A DNA stretch of 64,000 nt from SXIZ01 sp040079795 (GTDB lineage Bacteria; Pseudomonadota; Gammaproteobacteria; Methylococcales; Methylomonadaceae). Position 1 is the first letter of the stretch. Every line of letters begins with the position of its first letter. The stretch spans positions 65,705 to 129,704 of the forward strand of contig JBEBJQ010000003.1 in assembly GCA_040079795.1 (NCBI GenBank), in the 5' to 3' direction. This document shows positions 8,580-17,418 of the stretch, in pieces. The position numbers and the translations under genes were made by a program. The notes beneath the pieces were generated by a model, which did not search any database, was not told the DNA's origin, and saw only the letters and a program-made list of their open reading frames with translations.

Positions 8580-9548
8580 TTATCGGCTAATAAATTGCCC
8601 AAAAGCGCGGCTGCCATTTCCGGTGGCAATGGTATCTACGACCGTTAAAGTCTTGGCATCGATTACCGAAACACTGTTATCAAACCAATTTGCAACATAG
8701 ACATGCTGATCATCAGGATGGACACTAACCCCTTCAGGCTTGTCGCCCACTTCAATCACAGCAAGCTCTTTGAAAGTAACGGTATCTATCACGGAAACCG
8801 AATCATCTTCCTGGTTAGTGACGAATAACCGGCTGTCATTTAAGGCTAAGGCTGTCGCATAAGGTAAGGTTTTAACCTTAACAGTGGCGATCTTTTTTAA
8901 ATGCTGGGTTTCTAAAATCGTGACATCATCACTTTCAACATTAGCAACGTAAAGGCGCTCACCTTTACTATCAACACTTAAACCAAACGGGTGCTCGCCT
9001 ACCTTAGTGACATTGCGTTCGGTCAAGTTTTGCAAATCAATCTGCGAAACTGAATTACTCAAGCGATTGGCAACATACAGCCAGCGGTTATCTCTGCTAA
9101 CAGCCAGACCGGAGGGCGACTCCCCAACGGGAATTGCGGCCTTCACCTTAAAGCTTTCGGTATCAATCACGGCAACGGTATTTTTATACCAATCTGCCAC
9201 AAACAAGCGCTTACCGGAGTTATCGACAGCAATGCCTAACGCGCCGCTACTACCCAAGGAAATATATTTAAGCAATTGATGTTGCTGGGTATCAATAACA
9301 GCAAAACCATTCGCTTTCGGGGTAGAAATATAAACCGTTTTACCATCCGGCGACAGTGCAACCCCAGCCGGTTTACCAGTTATCTTAACCGTATCAATAA
9401 CTTTTCCCGATGCGGTATCAATAATCGACACGCTATCATCGAGTTGATTGCTGATATAGGCAAAAGGCTGCGCCCGCAACTCAGTGCTAAAAAAAACGGC
9501 AGCGAGCAAACCCGCTGCCGTTTTCAAGTGAATATGCCTCACTTGCAT
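8580..9548 (-). CDS. Secreted YVTN-family beta-propeller protein
   Basis: A 322-residue periplasmic protein. A signal peptide covers about residues 1-26 (ends LRAQP), then roughly seven repeats of about 40 residues follow, each carrying SxSVIDT, PxGVAxS and LYVANxxSNSVS-type strands, building a beta-propeller. Such proteins are often encoded near PQQ or cytochrome-dependent periplasmic oxidation genes; no catalytic residues are evident. It begins 6 bp after the MxaD-like gene, so the two are co-transcribed and probably work together in the periplasm. Confidence 0.88.
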   Translation of the reverse strand: MQVRHIHLKTAAGLLAAVFFSTELRAQPFAYISNQLDDSVSIIDTASGKVIDTVKITGKPAGVALSPDGKTVYISTPKANGFAVIDTQQHQLLKYISLGSSGALGIAVDNSGKRLFVADWYKNTVAVIDTESFKVKAAIPVGESPSGLAVSRDNRWLYVANRLSNSVSQIDLQNLTERNVTKVGEHPFGLSVDSKGERLYVANVESDDVTILETQHLKKIATVKVKTLPYATALALNDSRLFVTNQEDDSVSVIDTVTFKELAVIEVGDKPEGVSVHPDDQHVYVANWFDNSVSVIDAKTLTVVDTIATGNGSRAFGQFISR

Positions 9549-9554
9549 GACCGC

Positions 9555-10118
9555 TTACTTTTCAGCCAAGGCTTTTAAATTATCCAGACCGGCTTTAAAC
9601 ACTTTTTCTACACTGCTATTAGCCGCCTCTTCATTCATTTCAGTAGGTGGATTGTTATTCATATAAGCGCGGTAATAGCCTGCTTTCCAGATTACGGAAG
9701 ACCCCGCACCCTCGGCTTTAACTTGAATATCCGCCGCATAATTGCCCACCGGCAAAACCGGCACTTTTTCTTCTTGACCATTATGGGTAATGGTTTGTTT
9801 GGTGCTCATTTCCGTGATCTTATAGGAATAAGACATTTTAGCGTCATCGTGTTTTTTTAACTCTTCGGTAATCGTGCCACCATCTTTTAAAGTTAATACC
9901 CGAATGGAACCATCTTCATTGCCACCTTTTGCAGAAACACTCGCCACTACTGGTAACCAGGACATATCATTATAATTTTTAATAATGCCCCACACTTTTT
10001 CAGCAGGTGCGTTAATTTTGATACTTTCCTGGGTTTTTTGACGCACCGGCCCATGCGCATTAACTGCGGCAGCAAAAAAGCACAAAACAACGGGAGCTAA
10101 TAAGGTAATTTTTTTCAT
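9555..10118 (-). CDS. Periplasmic SRPBCC protein, MxaD-like
   Basis: A 187-residue protein with a cleavable signal peptide (residues 1-21, ends VNAHG) and a START/SRPBCC fold (INAPAEKVWGIIKNYNDMSWLPVV, a typical first strand-helix). It resembles MxaD, a periplasmic protein that aids electron transfer from methanol dehydrogenase to cytochrome cL in methylotrophs. A TATAAT box on the minus strand at 10163-10168 is a plausible -10. The methanol dehydrogenase genes themselves are not in the window, so the partner is unknown. Confidence 0.8.
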   Translation of the reverse strand: MKKITLLAPVVLCFFAAAVNAHGPVRQKTQESIKINAPAEKVWGIIKNYNDMSWLPVVASVSAKGGNEDGSIRVLTLKDGGTITEELKKHDDAKMSYSYKITEMSTKQTITHNGQEEKVPVLPVGNYAADIQVKAEGAGSSVIWKAGYYRAYMNNNPPTEMNEEAANSSVEKVFKAGLDNLKALAEK

Positions 10119-10257
10119 CGTGAACTTCCTTAGTTAAAATATGGACTAAATCAAAGCAACTCATTATATGATAACAATTCCATGCTAAGGAATGAAAATT
10201 AATTAACCTTATCAGGCTTTAGCCCTAACAACACTTTGGTTAACCCTAGATAAGCCC

Positions 10258-11358
10258 ATGACGGAAGACTTAGAAACGCAAAAGCCATTTTTACCACAAC
10301 CTAAAAAAGGTCGCGGCGCAATAAGCAATCCCAGTGGTCGTTTCGAGGCACATAGCCAGGAAGCATTTGACGATGGCTGGGAAAGCCTGGATGATTTACC
10401 GGATCGTCTGCCCACAACCTTAAGTATTGATAACGCCAAAACCGTCATTAACTACAATAATTCACCGGACATTCCATTTGACCGCTCCATCAACCCTTAT
10501 CGGGGCTGTGAACATGGCTGCGTCTATTGTTTCGCACGTCCAACCCATGCTTATTTGGGTTTATCGCCCGGCCTGGATTTTGAAACCAAACTATTTTATA
10601 AACCGGATGCGCCGGAATTGCTCAGGGAAGAATTACGCGCCCGTCGCTACCGTCCCATGCCGGTTGCTTTAGGAATAAATACTGACGCTTACCAACCGCT
10701 GGAACGCAAAATTGGCTTAACCCGAAAAATTCTGGAAGTATTGCAGGAAGCCCGGCATCCGGTGTCTATCGTCACCAAATCGTCTTTAATCGAACGCGAT
10801 TTAGACATTCTCAGTGACATGGCGACAAGGGGTTTAGTGCAAGTTGCATTCTCAATCACTACCTTACAAACAGACTTGGCACGCAATCTGGAGCCACGGG
10901 CAACAGCCCCCAAGCGGCGCTTACAAAGCTTAGCCCGCTTAAGCGCAGCGGGTATACCGACATCCGTGCTGGTAGCGCCATTAATACCCATGTTAAATGA
11001 TATGGAGCTGGAAACCATTTTAACTGAGTGCCGCACAGCAGGTGCTGTCGATGCCGGTTATGTTTTTTTACGCTTACCCTATGAGTTAAAAGACTTATTT
11101 GCAGAATGGCTGGCAGTACATGCCCCTCTGAAAGCTGAGCGTATTACGCAACTCATCTTTGAGGCGCGGGGCGGTAAAGCCTACGATTCAGCTTTCGGTA
11201 CGCGCATGACCGGCACCGGTGAATATGCGAATTTACTAAAACAACGTTTTCGCTTAGCCAAGAAAAAATTAGCCTTTCCAGGGGAACCCGCGTTTAATCT
11301 GACCGCCTTCAGGCCGCCACAAGCTCAGAATGGTCAATTGGATTTATTTTGGGACTAA
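10258..11358 (+). CDS. PA0069-family radical SAM protein
   Basis: A 366-residue cytoplasmic radical S-adenosylmethionine enzyme of unknown substrate. The cluster motif is YRGCEHGCVYCFARPTH (CxxxCxxC, near residues 85-92), inside the distinctive NPYRGCEHGC...YCFARP block shared with spore-photoproduct-lyase-like proteins. The following LNTDAYQPLE-type stretch (GINTDAYQPLERKIGLTR) is also a family mark. A weakly placed ribosome binding site precedes the ATG at 10258. It is a single gene between the divergent mxaD-like gene and the aminotransferase. Confidence 0.9.
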   Translation: MTEDLETQKPFLPQPKKGRGAISNPSGRFEAHSQEAFDDGWESLDDLPDRLPTTLSIDNAKTVINYNNSPDIPFDRSINPYRGCEHGCVYCFARPTHAYLGLSPGLDFETKLFYKPDAPELLREELRARRYRPMPVALGINTDAYQPLERKIGLTRKILEVLQEARHPVSIVTKSSLIERDLDILSDMATRGLVQVAFSITTLQTDLARNLEPRATAPKRRLQSLARLSAAGIPTSVLVAPLIPMLNDMELETILTECRTAGAVDAGYVFLRLPYELKDLFAEWLAVHAPLKAERITQLIFEARGGKAYDSAFGTRMTGTGEYANLLKQRFRLAKKKLAFPGEPAFNLTAFRPPQAQNGQLDLFWD

Positions 11359-11461
11359 ATAACTATCGTATTAGGCAGAAGTTTTTTAAATTGGGCAGCT
11401 AACAAGCAAATAGACATCGGTTATAATTAGCGCCTACTTCGATACCACTTACACCAACCTC

Positions 11462-12643
11462 ATGAACATAAAACTTTCTGACCGCGTCAAAGCCGTTAAA
11501 CCTTCCCCTACTTTGGCAATTACCGCAAGAGCCGCTGAAATGCGTGCAGCGGGCAAGGATATTGTAGGGCTTGGTGCCGGCGAGCCGGACTTTGACACGC
11601 CTGAACATATTAAAGCCGCAGCGGTTAAAGCAATAGCCGACGGTTTTACCAAATACACCGCTGTCGATGGCACCGCAGGCTTAAAAAAAGCCATTATCGC
11701 TAAATTTAAACAGGATAACGGGCTGACCTATACGCCTAAACAAATTCTGGTTTCCTGCGGAGGTAAACAAAGCTCCTATAATTTAACTCAAGCATTATTA
11801 AATAAAGGCGATGAAGTCATTATCCCGGCGCCGTTCTGGGTTTCTTATCCCGATATGGTGTTATTAGCCGATGGTGTGCCGGTTATTATTCAAACCACTC
11901 AAGCACAACAGTTTAAAATTTCACCCGCGCAACTGCGGGCGGCTATTACCGACAAAACCCGGCTGATTTTTATTAACAGCCCCTCCAATCCAACCGGTGC
12001 AGCGTATTCCTTTGACGAGCTAAAAGCCTTAGGCGACGTGCTGAAAGATTATCCCAACATCATCATTGCTACCGATGATATGTACGAAAAAGTGCTATGG
12101 AAGCAAGGCACATTTGTAAACATTCTCAATGCCCATCCTGATCTTTACGACCGCACTTTGGTTATGAATGGCGTCTCCAAAGCCTATTCCATGACCGGTT
12201 GGCGCATTGGCTATGCGGGTGGCCCTGCTGATTTGATCGAAGCTATGTGTACAATTCAGTCACAAAGCACGTCCAATCCAACCTCAATCTCGCAAGTCGC
12301 AGCCGAAGCCGCTTTAACCGGTGATCAAAGTTTTATCGACACAATGTGCGTTGAATTTAAAAAACGCCATGATTATGTGGTGAAAGAATTAAATGCCATT
12401 GAAGGTGTTGAATGTCTGGAAACCGACGGCACATTTTATGTATTCCCCAACGTCGAAAAACTTATTGCCCGCTTGCCAAACATCAATAACGACTTGGAAT
12501 TCGCCGATTATTTGATTGAAAAAGCTGGTGTTGCATTGGTGCCTGGCTCAGCATTTGGTTGTGAAGGGCATATCCGTATTTCAATCGCTACCAGTATGCA
12601 AAATTTAGAAAAGGCGTTAACCAAAATTAAAAGCGCAATCTAA
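11462..12643 (+). CDS. Pyridoxal-phosphate aspartate aminotransferase (class I, subgroup 1b)
   Basis: A 393-residue cytoplasmic enzyme exchanging amino groups between aspartate and 2-oxoglutarate, possibly also acting on prephenate as in subgroup Ib. Motifs: GLGAGEPDFDTP at the N-terminus, SPSNPTG (phosphate contact), and the PLP lysine in NGVSKAYSMTGWRIGY. The C-terminal ScaFGcEGHIRIS arm is typical. The sequence is like AspC/AatA of many proteobacteria rather than E. coli AspC. It is followed by a dispersed palindrome that probably terminates it. Confidence 0.9.
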   Translation: MNIKLSDRVKAVKPSPTLAITARAAEMRAAGKDIVGLGAGEPDFDTPEHIKAAAVKAIADGFTKYTAVDGTAGLKKAIIAKFKQDNGLTYTPKQILVSCGGKQSSYNLTQALLNKGDEVIIPAPFWVSYPDMVLLADGVPVIIQTTQAQQFKISPAQLRAAITDKTRLIFINSPSNPTGAAYSFDELKALGDVLKDYPNIIIATDDMYEKVLWKQGTFVNILNAHPDLYDRTLVMNGVSKAYSMTGWRIGYAGGPADLIEAMCTIQSQSTSNPTSISQVAAEAALTGDQSFIDTMCVEFKKRHDYVVKELNAIEGVECLETDGTFYVFPNVEKLIARLPNINNDLEFADYLIEKAGVALVPGSAFGCEGHIRISIATSMQNLEKALTKIKSAI

Positions 12644-12650
12644 ATCTGTC

Positions 12651-12681
12651 CAGGAGAGACGCACTTTATGCGTCTCTCCTG
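12651..12681. repeat. GAGACGCA palindrome, copy 2; probable terminator
   Basis: CAGGAGAGACGCA (12651-12663) pairs perfectly with TGCGTCTCTCCTG (12669-12681) around a 5-base loop. It lies 8 bp after the aminotransferase stop and between that gene and the convergent glutaredoxin. The core is the same as at 7084-7113, but the outer stem bases differ in a compensatory way (TGTA/TACA there, CAGG/CCTG here), which argues for selection on the hairpin. Confidence 0.75.
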
Positions 12682-12727
12682 CTTATTGAACAAACAACCA
12701 CGCATCCCGTTCAACAAAGACCCGCAC

Positions 12728-13003
12728 TTAACGCTTATAACTTTCCAATAACGGATCCAAGCCTTTTTGCCGATCCAAGGCGTACAAGTCATCGAAGCCA
12801 CCAATATGCCGATCGCCGATGTAAATCTGTGGCACCGTCCGGCGCTTACTTTTCTGCATCAATGCTTCGCGTAATCCAGGCTCAGCATCAACATTAATTT
12901 CGGTATACTGCACCCCTTTTGCATCCAGCAAACGTTTTGCCATCAGGCAGTAGGAACAAAGATTAGCGGTATAGATAAGAATTTCTGACGTAGTTTTTAT
13001 CAT
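12728..13003 (-). CDS. grxC: Glutaredoxin 3 type
   Basis: A 91-residue cytoplasmic glutathione-dependent disulfide reductase. The active site is CSYC (residues 17-20) instead of the more usual CPYC. The TVPQIYIG cis-proline stretch and GGFDDLYAL glutathione site are intact. Similar to GrxC in size. It is alone on the minus strand, divergent from the sox operon. Confidence 0.93.
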   Translation of the reverse strand: MIKTTSEILIYTANLCSYCLMAKRLLDAKGVQYTEINVDAEPGLREALMQKSKRRTVPQIYIGDRHIGGFDDLYALDRQKGLDPLLESYKR

Positions 13004-13113
13004 AAGGGTGTATTTATATTTACCAGGTTAAGGGTGTTGCAAACAATTGTAACTTTAAATTGCGCATAAGCCGATATTCTACTAAATTAGGCTTTTATTC
13101 AGGAGTAAGCCGT

Positions 13114-13584
13114 ATGCCTAGCAATCGCCGCACTTTTATCAAGCAATCCCTTGTGGCCGGTGCCTATGCCAGCTTGATTAGCAACGGCTTATTTAAAAGC
13201 ACCAAGACCCAAGCTGCCTGGATAGCAGAAAATTTTTCCCCTGCAACCCTTACCGATACCCTGCAAAAAATATATCGCAATGCCGAAATCATCGACAGCG
13301 AAGCGATTGCCTTAAAGTTACCGCGCGTAGCTGAAAACGGCGCAGTCGTCCCAGTCACGGTGACCAGCAGCCTGCCTAACGTTAACGAAATTACGCTATT
13401 TGTAGCAAAAAATCCGACACCGCTTTCAATTAGCTTTAAACTTTCGCCAGTGATGGATGCTTTCGTCTCGACTAGAATAAAAATGGCCGAAACCTGCAAC
13501 GTTATTGCCGTAGTTAATTCAGAGGGCAAACTTTATAAAGCACGTAAGGAAGTAACGGTCACCATCGGCGGTTGCGGAGGTTAA
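13114..13584 (+). CDS. soxY: Sulfur carrier protein SoxY
   Basis: Periplasmic carrier that covalently binds sulfur intermediates in Sox-dependent thiosulfate oxidation. From ATG 13114 (AGGAG at 13101-13105) it has 156 residues. The N-terminus is a twin-arginine signal (NRRTFIK followed by a hydrophobic stretch). The mature domain ends in the diagnostic GGCGG, with the sulfur-bearing Cys third from the end. The longer open frame from 13060 would bury the signal peptide, so I rejected it. First gene of a tightly packed operon with soxZ, soxA and moeA. Confidence 0.95.
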   Translation: MPSNRRTFIKQSLVAGAYASLISNGLFKSTKTQAAWIAENFSPATLTDTLQKIYRNAEIIDSEAIALKLPRVAENGAVVPVTVTSSLPNVNEITLFVAKNPTPLSISFKLSPVMDAFVSTRIKMAETCNVIAVVNSEGKLYKARKEVTVTIGGCGG

Positions 13585-13586
13585 AC

Positions 13587-13898
13587 ATGGCAAGCATCAA
13601 AATCCGCACTAAACGCCTTGAGGGCAAAACCCAAATCAGAATCCTAATTGCACATCCCATGGAACACGGGCGCAATAAAGACAAACAAACCGGGCAACTG
13701 ATCCCCGCACATTTTATTAAGGAACTCACCGTCAAACATAATGATACGTTAATTATCAACAGCGATATGGGGGGCAGCGTTGCCAAAGACCCCTACTTTG
13801 CCTTTATGCTGAATGGAGGAATTGAGGGTGACAAAATTACTGTCAGTTGGGCAGACAGCCTAGGTAAAACCGATACGGTGGATGCCAAAATCACATGA
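13587..13898 (+). CDS. soxZ: Sulfur carrier partner SoxZ
   Basis: A 103-residue immunoglobulin-like protein that forms the SoxYZ heterodimer and is exported with SoxY's Tat signal, hence no signal of its own. Family features include IRIL IAHPMEHGR-type residues near the N-terminus and FIKELTV in the middle. It starts 2 bp after soxY and overlaps soxA by four bases (ATGA), so the three genes are translationally coupled. Confidence 0.95.
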   Translation: MASIKIRTKRLEGKTQIRILIAHPMEHGRNKDKQTGQLIPAHFIKELTVKHNDTLIINSDMGGSVAKDPYFAFMLNGGIEGDKITVSWADSLGKTDTVDAKIT

Positions 13899-14734
13899 GC
13901 CTGCGTTATCACGCCATTTGCTTAATCCTGTTAAGCCTTTGTTTACCTAATCTGGTAATTGCCGATCCAGCGCGGGACCGGCTGGAAACGCAGCGATTTT
14001 TTAAACGGCTGTTTCCCCAATTGCAACTGCAAGATTATGCCGAAGGCGTCTATGCCATTGATCCCATTGCCCGCGATTCCTGGCTTGCCATAGAAGAATT
14101 CCCGCCGTACGAACCCGCACTGGAAGCGGGTGAAAAATTATTCAAGCAGCCTTTTAAAGATGGTCATAGTTATGCAGATTGCCTACCCAATCAAGGCATC
14201 GCTATTACCCAACTGTATCCACTGTGGGACGCGATTAAAGGTGAAGTCGTTACCCTTGAAAAAGCCCTGAACGATTGCCGGATATTACACAAGGAAGCCC
14301 CTTTGCCTTATCAAAAAGGCGCAATTGCGAATATTTTGGCTTACATGGCCTACAACTCACGCGGCAAAAAAATTAATATCCAAATACCCGCGGATGACCC
14401 CAGGGCATTGGCCGCTTACGAACAGGGCAAAGCCTTCTATTATGCGCGGCGCGGGCAATTAAACTTTTCCTGCGCCAGCTGCCACAATCAAAATGCCGGA
14501 AAAAAAATTCGCTCCGAAGTCCTCAGCCCAGTTCTCGGTCACACCAGTCACTGGCCGGTTTACCGCTTATTCTGGGGGGAAATGGGTACCTTGCACCGAC
14601 GCTTTAATGACTGTTTTGAATTATTGCGCATGCCCCTATTGCCCGCGCAAAGTTTTGAACTGAGCAATCTGGAATATTTTTTAAGTATTATGAATAACGG
14701 CATCGCCCTCAATGGCCCCAGCACCCGTAAATGA
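13895..14734 (+). CDS. soxA: Sulfur oxidation c-type cytochrome SoxA (mono-haem type)
   Basis: Periplasmic cytochrome subunit that attaches sulfur to SoxY. It has 279 residues with a signal peptide (about 1-23). Only one haem motif is present, CASCH (residues 194-198). The place of the first haem in di-haem SoxA instead has Cys in YADCLPN and NDCRILH, as in single-haem SoxA where these form a disulfide. The catalytic Cys ligand is in RRFNDCFELLR. No soxX is adjacent, although SoxA normally works as SoxAX. It overlaps moeA by ATGA. Confidence 0.92.
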   Translation: MSLRYHAICLILLSLCLPNLVIADPARDRLETQRFFKRLFPQLQLQDYAEGVYAIDPIARDSWLAIEEFPPYEPALEAGEKLFKQPFKDGHSYADCLPNQGIAITQLYPLWDAIKGEVVTLEKALNDCRILHKEAPLPYQKGAIANILAYMAYNSRGKKINIQIPADDPRALAAYEQGKAFYYARRGQLNFSCASCHNQNAGKKIRSEVLSPVLGHTSHWPVYRLFWGEMGTLHRRFNDCFELLRMPLLPAQSFELSNLEYFLSIMNNGIALNGPSTRK

Positions 14735-15990
14735 TTATTCCCCAAACCAGTTGTTCGGATCTGAATGAACCTGATTTATTGACCTTCAATGAAGCCTTGG
14801 CGTGTATTATTGCGAATGTTAAAGAGATTAGCGGCCATGAACTTATCACTATCAGCCAGGCTAAAGGACGCACCCTTGCACAAGCAATCACCGCGCCCTT
14901 TAATGTGCCAGGCCACACCAACGCTGCGGTAGATGGCTTTGCGCTTAATAGTGCCGATTTGCCAGTGCGAGGGTCGCGACGCTTAAACATAGTCGGCCAG
15001 GCTTTAGCAGGAGCATCCTTTGCGGGGCACTGTAACCTAGGGGAATGTGTTGCTATCATGACCGGCGCGGTCATGCCCGAAGGCTTAGACACGGTGATCA
15101 TGCAAGAACAGGTTATCACTATCGATAACAGTATCGACATTGATAACAGCCAGCATGCCGGTCAAAATGTCCGGAGAGCAGGAGAAGATTTAGCGCAAGG
15201 CGAGTGCATTTTAACCATTGGGAAACAGCTTACCCCGCCGGATATTGGTTTACTGGCATCACTCGGTATCGGGGAAATTAACGTTAAGCGCAAACTACGC
15301 ATAGCGTTGGCATCGACTGGTGATGAACTCCTCAACATCGGCACCCTTCCAGCTATTGGCGGCATTTATGACAGCAACCGTTATGGTTTATTAGCAGCCC
15401 TAGACCGACCGGATGTAGAGATTGTCAATCTCGGTATTTTAAGCGATCAACCAGATGCGTTACTTACCTGCTTTACCCAAATCAGCCCAGCCGTTGACCT
15501 CCTCATTTCATCAGGGGGTGTTTCCGTCGGCACTGCCGACTATACCAAAATGGCTTTACAGGCTTCAGGGCAACTGCATTTTTGGAAAATAGCTCTAAAA
15601 CCGGGACGTCCCCTAGTATTTGGAAAAATCGCCAACACCCCTTTTTTCGGCCTGCCCGGTAACCCGGTCGCAGTCATGGTGACCTTTTATCTGCTGGTAT
15701 TACCGGCATTGGAAAAAATGCTCAGCATCACAGACAAACCACTTGCACCCACTTTTAAAGCTAAAGCCAGCGAAACTTTCCACAAAAAACAGGGACGCAC
15801 AGAGATAATGCGGGGTATTCTTTCTCAGGATGGCGATGGCAACTGGCAGGTTAAAAGTACCGGTCCACAAAGTTCTGGAATTTTACGCTCAATGAGCCTT
15901 GCAAATGCTTTTATCATCTTGCCACATTCCAGTGCGTCGGTGAACCAGGGAGATTGGGTTACAGTGCAACCTTTTAGCGGCTTATTTTGA
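14731..15990 (+). CDS. moeA: Molybdopterin molybdenumtransferase MoeA
   Basis: Cytoplasmic enzyme inserting molybdate into adenylylated molybdopterin. It has 419 residues with the family landmarks: NAAVDGFAL, IMTGAVMPEGLDTVIMQE, STGDELL, GIYDSNRY, SSGGVSVGTADYTK, and KPGRPLVFG followed by GLPGNPVAVMVTF. The start ATG at 14731 overlaps the soxA stop by four bases, so it is the last gene of the sox operon. Coupling of a cofactor gene to soxYZA is unusual because the molybdenum sulfur dehydrogenase SoxCD is not encoded nearby. Confidence 0.95.
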   Translation: MIIPQTSCSDLNEPDLLTFNEALACIIANVKEISGHELITISQAKGRTLAQAITAPFNVPGHTNAAVDGFALNSADLPVRGSRRLNIVGQALAGASFAGHCNLGECVAIMTGAVMPEGLDTVIMQEQVITIDNSIDIDNSQHAGQNVRRAGEDLAQGECILTIGKQLTPPDIGLLASLGIGEINVKRKLRIALASTGDELLNIGTLPAIGGIYDSNRYGLLAALDRPDVEIVNLGILSDQPDALLTCFTQISPAVDLLISSGGVSVGTADYTKMALQASGQLHFWKIALKPGRPLVFGKIANTPFFGLPGNPVAVMVTFYLLVLPALEKMLSITDKPLAPTFKAKASETFHKKQGRTEIMRGILSQDGDGNWQVKSTGPQSSGILRSMSLANAFIILPHSSASVNQGDWVTVQPFSGLF

Positions 15991-16032
15991 TTGCCTAACG
16001 CTTAACCCAATCCCTCAATTAACGCCATAACA

Positions 16033-17184
16033 ATGACTTTCAAAAAATCAATGGCTATCCCTTACTGGCGTTTATCCGGTTTTTATTGCTTTTATTTTGC
16101 TTCCCTGGGCGGACTGCTGCCTTTTTGGAGTTTATATTTGAAAGCCCGCGGCTTTAATGCGGTAGAAATTGGTGAATTGAGCGCACTTTTAGTCGGCACT
16201 AAAATCATCGCCCCCAATATTTGGGGCTGGATCGCCGATCATACCGGCAAAAGCCTACGGATTATCCGGCTCGCGGTTTTTTTTGCCGCACTGTTTTTTC
16301 TGGGCTTCTTATTGGTGAAAAATTACCTTGGTTTCGCCTTAGTCACCCTCGTTTTTAGCTTTTTTTGGAATGCTGCCTTACCGCAATTTGAAGCGGCTAC
16401 TTTATTACACATACAAACCGAACCACTGCGTTACGCCAAGATCAGGCTCTGGGGCTCTATCGGATTCATAGCGGCAGTCCTGGGTATTGGCTGGTTATTG
16501 GATTACCAACCGATTAGCATATTGCCGCTGGTCATTTCCAGCTTATTAGCTGTCACTTGGCTGATAGCCATAACCACGCCGGAAGCGACATCCAGTACGT
16601 ACAAACAATCTGGCTTAGGGGTTTGGCCGATTGTTTTTACCCCTAAAGTGTTAGCATTTTTAAGCGTATATTTGCTTTTGCAAATAGCACATAGCCCCTA
16701 CTACGTGTTCTTTTCCATTTATCTTAAGCAATACAGTTATTCAACGGCAATGACCGGTTTCTTATGGGCGCTGGCAGTTATAGCAGAAATTGCATTGTTT
16801 ATGCTGATGCGGCGCATATTGCAGCGCGTCAGTCTACGCTGGATTTTACTGGTCAGTATTCTTTTAAGCACCCTGCGCTGGTTTTTAATAGCCCGTTACG
16901 CCGGCATCTTATGGGTAACCCTTATTGCCCAACTGTTACATGCCGCCAGTTTTGCCAGTGTCCATGTGGTCGCCATGCACTTAATTCAGGACTATTTTGG
17001 CAAACATCATCAGGGTAAAGGCCAGGCCTTGTATACCAGTGTCAGCTTTGGTTTAGGAGGCGTATTAGGGGGCTATTACAGCGGCTATCTTTGGAACCTG
17101 TTGGGTGCGGAGCAATTATTTCTCTTAGCGGCTTGCTGCTGTGCCAGCGCGTTTTTCATCGCGTTTATTTGGGTAGGTCGCTAA
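16033..17184 (+). CDS. Major facilitator transporter, HcaT/PPP family-like
   Basis: A 383-residue inner membrane protein with about 12 hydrophobic helices. The first helix pair (YWRLSGFYCFYFASLGGLLPFWSLYLK) and GEL...TKIIAPNIWGWIAD loop between helices 2 and 3 match the MFS_1-like group that includes the 3-phenylpropionate transporter HcaT. Substrate cannot be read from the sequence. It starts 42 bp after moeA and could be read through from the sox operon. Confidence 0.85.
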   Translation: MTFKKSMAIPYWRLSGFYCFYFASLGGLLPFWSLYLKARGFNAVEIGELSALLVGTKIIAPNIWGWIADHTGKSLRIIRLAVFFAALFFLGFLLVKNYLGFALVTLVFSFFWNAALPQFEAATLLHIQTEPLRYAKIRLWGSIGFIAAVLGIGWLLDYQPISILPLVISSLLAVTWLIAITTPEATSSTYKQSGLGVWPIVFTPKVLAFLSVYLLLQIAHSPYYVFFSIYLKQYSYSTAMTGFLWALAVIAEIALFMLMRRILQRVSLRWILLVSILLSTLRWFLIARYAGILWVTLIAQLLHAASFASVHVVAMHLIQDYFGKHHQGKGQALYTSVSFGLGGVLGGYYSGYLWNLLGAEQLFLLAACCCASAFFIAFIWVGR

Positions 17185-17265
17185 TGCCGGCCCATCAGAC
17201 CATTTTCTGTTAAAAACCAAACAAACCCAAAGCATTGCGTTAAAATATTGACCACACTTAACAAT

Positions 17266-17418
17266 ATGCCTATAGGGTGGCCTGTGTTTGAATTAATAAA
17301 AGCCGATGGCTTGTTAATGCTGCCGATCATTTTGAGTTCAATTATCGCCATGGGCATTATTGTCGACAAGATGCGCTGCAATAATAAGCAGGGCAGAATC
17401 GTGAGCTTCCTTTTGTGA
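17266..17418 (+). pseudogene. exbB: N-terminal remnant of exbB (MotA/TolQ/ExbB family)
   Basis: From ATG 17266 or the in-frame GTG 17284, the frame reads VFELIKADGLLMLPIIL then SSIIAMGIIVDKMRC, which is the first transmembrane helix and flank of ExbB (typically xFELIKAGGwLMLPIIlcSIiAlaIiiEr). After about 35 family-like residues it stops at 17418. The remaining ~160 residues of ExbB are missing. The next sequence is the tail of exbD, so one deletion removed most of both genes. Position directly before lpxK matches the conserved exbB-exbD-lpxK-kdsB order of gammaproteobacteria. Confidence 0.75.
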
